64,000 nucleotides of DNA from Methylobacterium sp. Leaf465 (GTDB taxonomy: Bacteria; Pseudomonadota; Alphaproteobacteria; Rhizobiales; Beijerinckiaceae). The notes beneath the pieces are model-generated. The model was not told the DNA's origin and searched no databases. It was given only the letters and a program-made list of their open reading frames with translations. The stretch covers positions 27,608-91,607 of the forward strand of contig NZ_LMRA01000001.1 in the NCBI RefSeq assembly GCF_001424705.1, given 5' to 3'. Made by a program: the position numbers and the translations under genes. Positions 56,639-64,000 of the stretch are shown here, one piece after another. Within the stretch, counting starts at the first letter, position 1. The number at the start of each line of letters is the position of its first letter.

Positions 56639-58705
56639 TCAGAACACCTTTTCAGACGTGTCGCCGCGCGGGGTCGCGCCCGCGATGCCGGCCTTGGCAT
56701 CGGCCTGCTCGGCGGCGCGCTTGTCGAGGGCGCGCTCCACCACCTTGGCGATGCCCACCATGATGGTGTCGAGGACGTAGTCCTTCGGGGTGTAGACCGC
56801 CGTGACGCCCATGTTCTTGAGCACCAGTTCGTCGTCGGGCGAGATGATGCCGCCGACCACCAGCGGGATGTGGTCGAGGCCGGCCTCGCGCATCTTGGCC
56901 CGGACGTCCCGCACCAGCGGTACGTGGCTGCCCGAGAGGATGGACAGGCCGACCACGTGGGCGCCGGTCGACTTGGCCTTGGCGACGATTTCGGCCGGGG
57001 TCTGGCGGATGCCGTCGTAGGTCACGTCGAAGCCGACGTCGCGGGCGCGCAGCGCGATCTGCTCGGCGCCGTTGGAATGGCCGTCGAGGCCGGGCTTGCC
57101 GACCACCAGCTTCGGGGTCTCGCCGAGACGCTCGCCGAGATCGGCGATCAGGAGCTTGGCGTCCTGGGCCGCCCCCGAGGAGATGGTCTCCAGGGTGACG
57201 CCGGTGGGGGCGCGGTACTCGCCGAAGACCTGGCGCAGGCGCCCGCCCCACTCGCCGGTGGTGACGCCGGCCTTCGCCGCCGCGATCGAGACCGGCATGA
57301 TGTTGGCGCCCGAGCGCGCCGCAGCCTCGAGCGCGTCGAGGGCGGTCTCCACCGCCTTGCCGTCGCGCTTGGACCGCCACTCGCGGATGCGCTGCTCGGC
57401 CTCCATCTCCACCGTCTCGGAGACGGTGAAGATCGCGCCCTCGCCGGCGGTGAGGGGCGAGGGTTCGCCGGCCTGGAACTTGTTCACGCCGACCACGACC
57501 TGATCGCCGGCCTCGATGGCCGAGATGCGCCGGGCGTTGGATTCCACCAGGGCGCGCTTGAGGGCGCCGGTCTCAACCGCCGCCACGGCGCCACCGATGC
57601 CGCCGATCTCTTCGAGAGCCTGACGGGTCTCGGCCTTCAGGGCCTCGACCTTGGCGTCGATGACCTTCGAGCCGTCGAAGATGTCGTCGTATTCCAGGAG
57701 GTCGGTCTCGAAGGCGAGGATCTGCTGCATGCGCATCGACCATTGCTGGTCCCAGGGGCGCGGCAGGCCGAGGGCCTCGTTCCAGGCCGGCAGCTGCACG
57801 GCGCGGGCGCGCGCCCGCTTCGACAGGGTCACGGCGAGCATCTCGATGAGGATGCGGTGGACGTTGTTCTCGGGCTGCTGCTCGGTCAGTCCGAGCGAGT
57901 TCACCTGAACGCCGTAGCGGAAGATCCGCTTCTTCGGATCGGTGATGCCGTAGCGCTCCTGGGCGATCTCATCCCAAAGCTCGGAGAACGCCCGCATCTT
58001 GCAGATCTCGGTGACGAACCGCATGCCCGCGTTCACGAAGAACGAGATCCGGCTGAACACGTCGGCGAAGCTGGCCTCGTCGAAATCGGGGTCGTCGCGC
58101 ACGGTGTCGAGCACCGCGATGGCGATGGCAAGCGCGTAGGACAGCTCCTGCACCGGCGTCGCCCCGGCCTCCTGCAGGTGGTAGGAGCAGACGTTCATCG
58201 GGTTCCACTTCGGCACTTCCTTGGTCGTGAACAGGATCACGTCCTTGGTCAGCCGGAGGGACGGCGCGGGCGGGAACACGTAGGTGCCCCGCGAGAGGTA
58301 TTCCTTGATGATGTCGTTCTGGGTGGTGCCCTGAAGCCCTGCGAACGGCGCGCCCTGCTCCTCGGCCACCGCGAGATAGAGCGACAGCAGCCACGGCGCC
58401 GTGGCGTTGATCGTCATTGAGGTGTTCATCTGCTGCAGCGGAATCTGGTCGAACAGGGTCCGCATGTCGCCGAGATGCGCGATCGACACGCCGACCTTGC
58501 CGACTTCCCCCCGGGCGAGCTCGTGGTCAGGGTCGTAGCCGGTCTGGGTCGGCAGATCGAAGGCCACCGAGAGGCCGGTCTGTCCCTTGGCCAGGTTGCC
58601 GCGATAGAGCGCGTTCGACTCCTTGGCATTGGAATGACCCGCATAGGTGCGGATGATCCACGGCTTGTCGCGCTTGGTCTCGGCGACCGCTGCCTGTCCG
58701 CTCAT
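56639..58705 (-). CDS. ecm: Ethylmalonyl-CoA mutase (MeaA type)
   Basis: This 688-residue B12 enzyme rearranges ethylmalonyl-CoA to methylsuccinyl-CoA in the ethylmalonyl-CoA pathway. The N-terminal TIM-barrel domain has RTYAGHSNAKESNALYRGNLAKGQTGLSVAFDLPTQTGYDPDH, and the C-terminal B12 domain has the cobalt-ligand motif DGHSNG in KPGLDGHSNGAEQIALRARD. The start at 58705 (MSGQAAVAETKRDKPW) has GGGAG 9 bases upstream; earlier ATGs give unrelated residues. Adjacency to ccr marks it as Ecm rather than methylmalonyl-CoA mutase, though the two are close relatives. Confidence 0.95.
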   Translation of the reverse strand: MSGQAAVAETKRDKPWIIRTYAGHSNAKESNALYRGNLAKGQTGLSVAFDLPTQTGYDPDHELARGEVGKVGVSIAHLGDMRTLFDQIPLQQMNTSMTINATAPWLLSLYLAVAEEQGAPFAGLQGTTQNDIIKEYLSRGTYVFPPAPSLRLTKDVILFTTKEVPKWNPMNVCSYHLQEAGATPVQELSYALAIAIAVLDTVRDDPDFDEASFADVFSRISFFVNAGMRFVTEICKMRAFSELWDEIAQERYGITDPKKRIFRYGVQVNSLGLTEQQPENNVHRILIEMLAVTLSKRARARAVQLPAWNEALGLPRPWDQQWSMRMQQILAFETDLLEYDDIFDGSKVIDAKVEALKAETRQALEEIGGIGGAVAAVETGALKRALVESNARRISAIEAGDQVVVGVNKFQAGEPSPLTAGEGAIFTVSETVEMEAEQRIREWRSKRDGKAVETALDALEAAARSGANIMPVSIAAAKAGVTTGEWGGRLRQVFGEYRAPTGVTLETISSGAAQDAKLLIADLGERLGETPKLVVGKPGLDGHSNGAEQIALRARDVGFDVTYDGIRQTPAEIVAKAKSTGAHVVGLSILSGSHVPLVRDVRAKMREAGLDHIPLVVGGIISPDDELVLKNMGVTAVYTPKDYVLDTIMVGIAKVVERALDKRAAEQADAKAGIAGATPRGDTSEKVF

Positions 58706-59303
58706 CCCGGAACACTCCCTCAAGACTGAATTTGATGTGATCTCAAATTGCATTTGACTGCTGTCGATCACTTGCGGCGCACCCTAGCGAAGCGCGTTCG
58801 CCACGTCATCAGCACCAAAGACCATCCGCGGCAGCCCAGGTCCGCGCGGTCTCGTCGACGCCCTTGAACTCACGGAAACGTGCCGCCCATCGGGGGGACC
58901 GTGCGGTCCAACCCTGGTGCCGCAGCCCGGCCTTCCGGGGGCGATCCCAGCGACCTGTGGACAACTTCCGCAAAGCTGGGTGGGTCGGGTAGCCCCGTCG
59001 CACATCCGCGAATTGGACATTGGTACAAGGCGGCGTCGGGCCGTATCGCGGCGCTGCCGCGGGCGGCAGATCGTCGGGAGGTGGGCCACGGGCAGATAAG
59101 CCTATGTACGAAGGGCGCTAAAGGCCCGGTGCATCACGAGAATATTGAATACAGGATGCCGTCGGCTCAAGAAGTGGCCTCTTCTTGTGGGCGTGAAGGT
59201 TTCTTGGCCTCAGCCGAAAAGATTCTTGGGCGGTTCGGGCTCTTGGACGGCTCTCGGTTCGCCGATATAGCGAGCAGCACAAGAAGTGACGGGGAGAGCC
59301 AAG
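58706..59303. other. Divergent regulatory region between ecm and ccr
   Basis: About 600 bases separate the divergent ecm and ccr genes. The half nearer ecm contains open but unconvincing frames (for example 58809-59003 minus, 64 residues). The half nearer ccr contains a palindrome and a run of related hexamers, described separately. No tRNA or terminator is seen. Confidence 0.5.
59168..59187. promoter_or_regulatory. Candidate regulator site upstream of ccr
   Basis: CAAGAAG (59168-59174) and CTTCTTG (59181-59187) form a perfect inverted repeat with a 6-base spacer. TTCTTGG-like hexamers follow at 59201, 59223 and 59240, and CAAGAAG recurs at 59280-59286, 18 bases before the ccr start. The repeated half-site is suggestive of a TetR- or activator-type site; in M. 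extorquens the TetR-type activator CcrR controls ccr, but I cannot tell if this is its operator. Confidence 0.4.
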
Positions 59304-60581
59304 ATGGCCGCGAGCGCTGCGTCGAGCACGACGGAACTGAAGGACCTGTACGAGATGGGCGAAGTGCCGCCCCTCGGGCACGTGCCGGCGAAGATGTACG
59401 CCTGGGCGATCCGGCGCGAGCGGCACGGGCCGCCCGAGCAGTCGCACCAGCTCGAGGTTCTGCCCGTCTGGGAAATCGGCGACGACGAGGTGCTGGTCTA
59501 CGTCATGGCCGCCGGCGTGAACTACAACGGCGTCTGGGCGGGCCTCGGCGAGCCGATCTCGCCCTTCGACGTGCACAAGGGCGAGTACCATATTGCCGGC
59601 TCGGACGCCTCCGGCATCGTCTGGAAGGTCGGCGCCAAGGTGAAGCGCTGGAAGGTCGGCGACGAGGTCATCGTCCACTGCAACCGCGACGACGGCGACG
59701 ACGAGGAGTGCAACGGCGGCGACCCGATGTTCTCCCCCTCCCAGCGCATCTGGGGTTACGAGACCGGCGACGGCTCCTTCGCCCAGTTCTGCCGGGTGCA
59801 GTCGCGCCAGCTCATGGTGCGCCCCAAGCACCTGACCTGGGAGGAGGCGGCCTGCTACACGCTGACCCTCGCTACCGCCTACCGCATGCTGTTCGGTCAC
59901 GCCCCGCACACCGTGCGCCCGGGCCAGAACGTCCTGGTCTGGGGCGCCTCGGGCGGTCTCGGCGTGTTCGCCGTGCAGCTCTGCGCCGCCTCGGGCGCCA
60001 ACGCCATCGCGGTGATCTCCGACGATTCCAAGCGCGACTACGTCATGAGCCTGGGCGCCAAGGGCGTGATCAACCGCAAGGAATTCGACTGCTGGGGCCA
60101 GCTGCCGAAGGTGAACTCGCCTGAGTACAACACCTGGCTCAAGGAAGCCCGCAAGTTCGGCAAGGCGATCTGGGACATCACCGGCAAGGGCAATGACGTC
60201 GACATCGTGTTCGAGCATCCGGGCGAGTCGACCTTCCCGGTCTCGACCCTGGTGGCCAAGCGCGGCGGCATGATCGTGTTCTGTGCCGGCACCACGGGCT
60301 TCAACATCACCTTCGACGCCCGCTACGTCTGGATGCGCCAGAAGCGCATCCAGGGCTCTCACTTCGCCCACCTGAAGCAAGCCTCGGCCGCCAACCAGTT
60401 CGTCCTCGACCAGCGCATCGACCCGTGCATGAGCGAGGTCTTCCCCTGGGAGAAGATCCCCCAGGCCCACACCAAGATGTGGAAGAACCAGCACGCCCCG
60501 GGCAACATGGCCTGCCTCGTCAACGCCCCCCGCGCCGGCCTGCGCACGGTCGAGGACGTGATCGAGGCCGGAAAGCGCTAG
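59304..60581 (+). CDS. ccr: Crotonyl-CoA carboxylase/reductase
   Basis: Ccr reductively carboxylates crotonyl-CoA to ethylmalonyl-CoA with NADPH and CO2, the signature step of the ethylmalonyl-CoA pathway. The 425-residue medium-chain dehydrogenase has ELKDLYEMGEVPPLGHVPAKMYAWAIRRERHGPP at the start, VMAAGVNYNGVWAGLGEPIS, the NADPH loop VWGASGGLGVFAVQL and the Ccr-specific SHFAHLKQASAANQFV. GGGGAG 7 bases upstream supports the ATG at 59304 over an in-frame GTG. It is divergent from ecm. Confidence 0.98.
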   Translation: MAASAASSTTELKDLYEMGEVPPLGHVPAKMYAWAIRRERHGPPEQSHQLEVLPVWEIGDDEVLVYVMAAGVNYNGVWAGLGEPISPFDVHKGEYHIAGSDASGIVWKVGAKVKRWKVGDEVIVHCNRDDGDDEECNGGDPMFSPSQRIWGYETGDGSFAQFCRVQSRQLMVRPKHLTWEEAACYTLTLATAYRMLFGHAPHTVRPGQNVLVWGASGGLGVFAVQLCAASGANAIAVISDDSKRDYVMSLGAKGVINRKEFDCWGQLPKVNSPEYNTWLKEARKFGKAIWDITGKGNDVDIVFEHPGESTFPVSTLVAKRGGMIVFCAGTTGFNITFDARYVWMRQKRIQGSHFAHLKQASAANQFVLDQRIDPCMSEVFPWEKIPQAHTKMWKNQHAPGNMACLVNAPRAGLRTVEDVIEAGKR

Positions 60582-60599
60582 GCGACTGAAGCCATCACG

Positions 60600-60623
60600 G
60601 CCCGCCCGTTTCGGCGGGCGGGC
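60600..60623 (+). terminator. Terminator-like hairpin after ccr
   Basis: GCCCGCCCG (60600-60608) pairs with CGGGCGGGC (60615-60623) around TTTCGG, 19 bases after the ccr stop. No T-run follows. Confidence 0.55.
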
Positions 60624-60635
60624 TCGGAGCGACCC

Positions 60636-60803
60636 TCACCTGCCCTTCTCGGAGGGCAGGTGTTTTGCGTATTCCTCACGCTCTTCCTTCTGCTTGATCA
60701 GGTCCGCGTAGGCTTGGCGCATCTCGGGCGACACTGTCACCGAGCGCGCTTTCTCCTTCTTGCGCTTGGGCGCTTTCTTGAACTGGTTGGTGGTCTCGGT
60801 CAT
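60636..60803 (-). CDS. Small basic protein of unknown function (55 aa)
   Basis: The 55-residue product reads [20 protein letters not shown] and then [34 protein letters not shown]. It is strongly charged with a predicted C-terminal helix and no membrane segment. It lies convergent with ccr and divergent from leuD. The gene is short but has coding-like composition. I do not recognise the family; a nucleic-acid or ribosome-associated role would be a guess. Confidence 0.5.
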   Translation of the reverse strand: MTETTNQFKKAPKRKKEKARSVTVSPEMRQAYADLIKQKEEREEYAKHLPSEKGR

Positions 60804-60980
60804 CGCCGCCCCTCGTGTCGTGCCGAACAGGGAGCATACGCTCGATGCGCGACGATCGCGAGACGCGCGGACCCCGTCTTTCAGGGGCGCCCCCTGGCTG
60901 TTAGATATCGCCCAAGCGCGACGCCCCGACCGTTCCTGGGAGAGGCCGCCGCGCATCGCGAGACCACGGCTACCGGCATC

Positions 60981-61583
60981 ATGGAAAAATTCATCACCCT
61001 GGAGGGCGTCGCGGCGCCCATGCGGATCATCAACGTCGACACCGACCGGATCATCCCGAAGCAGTATCTCAAGACCATCAAGCGCACCGGCCTCGGCAAG
61101 GGCCTGTTCTCGGAAATGCGCTACCACGACGACGGCTCCGAGAACCCGGATTTCGTCCTGAACAAGCCGGCCTACCGCAACGCCAGGATCCTCGTGGTCG
61201 GCGACAATTTCGGCTGCGGCTCGTCGCGCGAGCACGCGCCCTGGGCTCTGACCGATTTCGGCATCCGCTGCGTCATCTCCACGAGCTTCGCCGACATCTT
61301 CTTCAACAACTGCGCCAAGAACGGCATCCTGGCGATCACGGTCTCGCCGGAAGACCTGGAGAAGCTGTTCGAGGATGCGGAGCGTGGCTCCAACGCGACC
61401 CTGTCGGTGGATCTCGAGGCCCAGACCATCAAGGGGCCCGACGGCGGCACCCTGCACTTCGACATCGATCCCGGCCGCAAGGAGAGCCTCCTGAACGGCC
61501 TCGACGAGATCGGCCTGACCCTGAAGCGGGCGCCCGCCATCGACGCCTACGAAGAGAAGCTCGCCGCGCGCGGCTTGGCCTGA
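60981..61583 (+). CDS. leuD: 3-isopropylmalate dehydratase small subunit
   Basis: LeuD and LeuC form the isomerase that converts 2- to 3-isopropylmalate in leucine synthesis. The 200-residue protein starts [33 protein letters not shown] and has [20 protein letters not shown], the swivel-domain signature. No leuC or leuB is within the window, although leuC, leuD and leuB commonly follow rplS in related genomes; rplS is about 15 kb away. Confidence 0.97.
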   Translation: MEKFITLEGVAAPMRIINVDTDRIIPKQYLKTIKRTGLGKGLFSEMRYHDDGSENPDFVLNKPAYRNARILVVGDNFGCGSSREHAPWALTDFGIRCVISTSFADIFFNNCAKNGILAITVSPEDLEKLFEDAERGSNATLSVDLEAQTIKGPDGGTLHFDIDPGRKESLLNGLDEIGLTLKRAPAIDAYEEKLAARGLA

Positions 61584-61754
61584 ATTCGGGCGAACCCGGC
61601 CCTCCGCCCGATCGCAGCGCGGTTGGGCTCGGGGTGGCCGGGTCCGGAGGGCGACCGCCCCGGAGCATTCCGCTCCGGCCTCAACCGTTCGTTAACCCTG
61701 GTATCGCCTGAATCGGCGATCACAGTTTCGACGAACGCATTGGCGGAGAACACG

Positions 61755-62960
61755 ATGGCATTCGGCCGATCGGGTAAGACGGCGACCCTCTCCTGCGGAG
61801 CGGCCGCGGCCCTCCTGGCGATCTGCGCCCCGGCCCGGGCCGACTTCCAGGATTGCCTCGGCAGCCTGCAGGCGCAGGCCGCCGCGCAGGGCATCTCGGC
61901 CCAGACCTTCCGTGCGGCGACGGCCGGGATCACCTACGACGAGAAGGTGCTGGAACTCTCTCAGGCTCAGCCCGAGTTCAAGACGCCGATCTGGGACTAC
62001 ATGGCCGCCCTCGTGGACGAGGAGCGCGTCGACGATGGCAAGGCCGCCATGCGCCAGCACGCGCAGGCCCTGGCCAATGCGGAGGCTCGCTACGGCGTCG
62101 ACCGGCACACCATCGCGGCGGTCTGGGGCGTCGAGTCGAACTTCGGGAAGAACCTCGGCAAGATGCCGCTGGTGCAGTCCTTTGCCACCCTGATCTGCGC
62201 CAATCATCGCCGGAAGGAGTTCTTCAAGGGCGAGCTGATGGCGACCCTGAAGATCATCGAGCGCGGCGATATCGATCCCTCCCGCTTGAACGGCTCCTGG
62301 GCCGGCGCCTTCGGGCAGACCCAGTTCATGCCCACGACCTATCAGCGCCTCGCCGTCGACGGGGACGGCGACGGGCGCCGCGACCTCGTCGATTCGGTGC
62401 CGGACGCGGTTGCCTCCACGGCGAACTTCCTGCGCGTGGCCAAGTGGAACAACGGCCAGCCCTGGGGTTACGAGGTGAAGGTGCCGCGCGGCTTCAATGC
62501 CGGCGCGGCGGGGCGCAAGAACAAGAAGGCGATCGCCCACTGGGCCTCCCTCGGCGTCACCCGCATCGACGGCCGTCCACTCTCGGGCGAGGGACCTGCC
62601 GGTATCCTGCTTCCGGCCGGCATCGACGGACCGGCCTTCCTGGTGACGAAGAACTTCGACGCGCTCTATTCCTACAACGCCGCCGAATCCTACGGTCTCG
62701 CCATCGCGGTGCTGTCCGACCGCCTCCGCGGTCGCGGCGGCATCCAGGCCGACTGGCCCACCGACGATCCGCCGCTGTCGCGGGCCGAGCGCCGCGACCT
62801 GCAGGCCCGCCTGACCAAGCGAGGCTTCGACGTCGGCGAGCCGGACGGTAAGGTCGGGTCCAAGACCCGCGACGCCATTAAGGAGGTCGAGCGCAGCCTC
62901 GGCATGCCGCCCACCGGCCGGCCCGGGGCCAAGGTTCTGGAGGCGCTGCGACGCGGATGA
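61755..62960 (+). CDS. Lytic murein transglycosylase, MltB family
   Basis: This 401-residue periplasmic enzyme cleaves peptidoglycan glycan strands, forming anhydro-muramyl ends. A signal peptide covers about residues 1-29 (ending APARAD). The catalytic Glu127 lies in AAVWGVESNFG, followed by GAFGQTQFMPTTYQRLAVDGDGDGRRDL, typical of GH103. A C-terminal peptidoglycan-binding domain (about 340-401) ends the protein. There is no lipobox, so it is soluble rather than lipoprotein-anchored. Its stop overlaps the next gene's start in ATGA. Confidence 0.94.
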   Translation: MAFGRSGKTATLSCGAAAALLAICAPARADFQDCLGSLQAQAAAQGISAQTFRAATAGITYDEKVLELSQAQPEFKTPIWDYMAALVDEERVDDGKAAMRQHAQALANAEARYGVDRHTIAAVWGVESNFGKNLGKMPLVQSFATLICANHRRKEFFKGELMATLKIIERGDIDPSRLNGSWAGAFGQTQFMPTTYQRLAVDGDGDGRRDLVDSVPDAVASTANFLRVAKWNNGQPWGYEVKVPRGFNAGAAGRKNKKAIAHWASLGVTRIDGRPLSGEGPAGILLPAGIDGPAFLVTKNFDALYSYNAAESYGLAIAVLSDRLRGRGGIQADWPTDDPPLSRAERRDLQARLTKRGFDVGEPDGKVGSKTRDAIKEVERSLGMPPTGRPGAKVLEALRRG

Positions 62961-63343
62961 GCACACGCCGCCTGATCGACTCCGGCTCGCCCTTCGAGTC
63001 GGCCTACGGCTATTCCCGCGCCGTGGTGCAAGGCGGCTTCGTCTTCGTGGCCGGCACCACCGGCTACGACTATGCCACGATGACGATGCCGGTCTCGGCG
63101 GCCGACCAGGCCGAGGCCTGCTGGCGCACCATCGGCGACGTCCTGGGGCAGGCCGGGGCCGGGCTCGCGGACATCGTGCGGGCAACCTACTACGTGACGG
63201 ATCGAACGGAGGCCGAGGCGGTACTCGGGGTCTGCGGCCGGAACCTGGCTGAGATCCGGCCCGCCGCCACGATCGTGATCGTCGCCGGCCTGTTGCGTCC
63301 CGAGATGAAGGTCGAGATCGAGGTCACGGCGCTGCTGCCGTAG
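62957..63343 (+). CDS. RidA-family protein lacking the deaminase arginine
   Basis: This 128-residue protein of the YjgF/YER057c/UK114 family has the N-terminal VVQGGFVFVAGTTGYDYATM and the C-terminal VEIEVTALLP. In the usual RidA motif PARSxVEVA the arginine (R105 in well-studied RidA) is essential for imine deaminase activity. Here the segment reads PAATIVIVA, with Ala in its place, so it belongs to a non-deaminase Rid subfamily. It is translationally coupled to the transglycosylase gene by ATGA. Confidence 0.88.
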   Translation: MSTRRLIDSGSPFESAYGYSRAVVQGGFVFVAGTTGYDYATMTMPVSAADQAEACWRTIGDVLGQAGAGLADIVRATYYVTDRTEAEAVLGVCGRNLAEIRPAATIVIVAGLLRPEMKVEIEVTALLP

Positions 63344-63357
63344 GAGGGGTTCGTCCC

Positions 63358-64000
63358 ATGGGTGGGCCGCTGATCGCACTCACCGGCGCCACGGGCTTCA
63401 TCGGGCGGCACCTGCTGCGAAGCCTGTCGCAGCGCGGCTTTCGGGTGCGCGTCCTGCTCCGTCGGCCGGTCGAGGTCGCGGAGGGCGCGAGCAGCGCCGT
63501 CGTCGGCGACCTGACCCGGCCGATGAACATGGCCGCGGCCCTCGCAGGGGTCGACGCGGTGGTGCATTCCGCCGGATTGTCGCTGACCATGTCGGGCACG
63601 CCCGAGGACGATTTCCGGTCGTCCAATACCGAAGCGACCCTGCGGCTCGCCGAGGCCGCGGTTCGCGCCCGGGTCCAACGCTTCGTCTTCCTGTCCTCGA
63701 TCCGGGCGCAGACCGGGATCTCAGCGGCCGGGATCGTGACGGAGTCCGATCTGGCCGCCCCGACCGACGCCTACGGGCGCTCGAAGCTCGCGGCCGAGGC
63801 GGCCCTGGCCGAGACGGGGCTCGACTGGGTCGCCCTGCGCCCCGTGCTGGTCTATGGCGCCGGCGTGAAGGGCAACGTCGCGACCCTTCTGCAACTGGCG
63901 CGCTCCGCCATGCCGCTGCCCCTCGCCAGCCTCAGGGGCCGCCGCTCCCTCGTCTCGGTGGAATCGCTGGCGCAGGCGGTTGCCGTGGCGCTCGAAGCGC
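63358..64000 (+). CDS. NAD-dependent epimerase/dehydratase (partial, runs off the window)
   Basis: The frame begins at ATG 63358, preceded by TAGGAGGGG. The visible 214 codons encode ALTGATGFIGRHLLRSL (NAD-binding GxTGFIG), a QRFVFLSSIRAQTG segment and AYGRSKLAAEAAL, the SDR YxxxK motif as Y-G-R-S-K. These place it in the extended short-chain dehydrogenase/epimerase family. The substrate is unknown and the end lies outside the window. Confidence 0.88.
   Translation, partial: MGGPLIALTGATGFIGRHLLRSLSQRGFRVRVLLRRPVEVAEGASSAVVGDLTRPMNMAAALAGVDAVVHSAGLSLTMSGTPEDDFRSSNTEATLRLAEAAVRARVQRFVFLSSIRAQTGISAAGIVTESDLAAPTDAYGRSKLAAEAALAETGLDWVALRPVLVYGAGVKGNVATLLQLARSAMPLPLASLRGRRSLVSVESLAQAVAVALEA

Noticed and set aside
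56639..58705. Methylmalonyl-CoA mutase as the identity of the B12 enzyme
   Set aside because: Adjacency to ccr and the MeaA-like N-terminus favour ethylmalonyl-CoA mutase; only a tree including characterised Ecm and Mcm would settle it fully.
58809..59003. A 64-codon minus-strand frame between ecm and ccr
   Set aside because: Open in several frames and Arg/Trp-rich; no motif. It might be real but cannot be supported.
1..64000. tRNA, rRNA, CRISPR, IS, prophage or defence genes
   Set aside because: I checked the intergenic gaps and saw no T-loop-like GGTTCGAATCC element, no regular spacer-repeat array and no transposase or integrase motif.

Overview
The window looks like a chromosomal segment of a methylotrophic alphaproteobacterium close to Methylobacterium/Methylorubrum. 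GC content and GC at third codon positions are very high. The ethylmalonyl-CoA pathway genes ecm (meaA-type mutase) and ccr sit together, and gene blocks such as rplY-pth-ychF-maoC, tsaB-rimI-plsC-miaB-phoH-ybeY-corC-lnt and oxyR<>katA are typical of the Hyphomicrobiales. I found no rRNA, tRNA, CRISPR array, insertion sequence, prophage or defence island; most of the window is core chromosome with small accessory insertions.

Layout. 0-6 kb: the end of a sugar transferase gene, small orphan genes (two with signal peptides), mutS, a membrane-anchored retropepsin-like protease, and two gene-poor stretches of lower GC. 6-9.8 kb: rplY (L25), pth, ychF and a double-hotdog MaoC protein. 9.8-13.9 kb (minus): mtnA, then serA and serC (serine synthesis), with a candidate serC RNA leader. 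14-17.6 kb: a LysR regulator divergent from a DctA-type transporter and a D-tartrate dehydratase, a self-contained tartrate/C4-dicarboxylate module. 17.7-27.3 kb: dienelactone hydrolase, trmD, an exported methyltransferase, an unknown Ser/Ala-rich protein, an LLM oxidoreductase, DoxX and LysR group, a chemoreceptor and a diguanylate cyclase. 27.4-30.4 kb (minus): rimM, rpsP, ffh and a small zinc-ribbon-like protein. 30.7-41.5 kb: GNAT, two tiny membrane proteins, midA-lgt, a second chemoreceptor, ilvA, an exported asparaginase, dgkA, an AbrB-type membrane protein and oxyR. 41.7-45.7 kb: katA and a GGDEF-EAL protein. 45.8-56.5 kb: rplS (minus), then nfu and the tight chain tsaB-rimI-plsC-miaB-phoH-ybeY-corC-lnt-MFS. 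56.6-60.6 kb: ecm and ccr, divergent. 60.6-64 kb: a 55-residue basic protein, leuD, a lytic transglycosylase, a RidA-like protein and the start of an NAD-dependent epimerase.

How the genes work together. serA/serC feed the serine pool, and ccr/ecm are central steps of acetyl-CoA assimilation and glyoxylate regeneration, consistent with serine-cycle C1 growth. The tartrate module would deliver oxaloacetate into the same C4 pool. lgt and lnt are the first and last enzymes of lipoprotein maturation. oxyR/katA form a peroxide response unit with a recognisable OxyR half-site. Two chemoreceptors and two cyclic-di-GMP enzymes lie between pieces of the usually compact ffh-rpsP-rimM-trmD-rplS operon, which is here spread over about 28 kb on one strand.

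The most interesting observations are the tartrate module, the serC leader candidate, the dispersed ffh-trmD-rplS operon, the palindrome and repeated hexamers upstream of ccr, the OxyR site overlapping the oxyR start codon, and the tiny membrane-protein pair. I did not find convincing evidence for a wholly new system.
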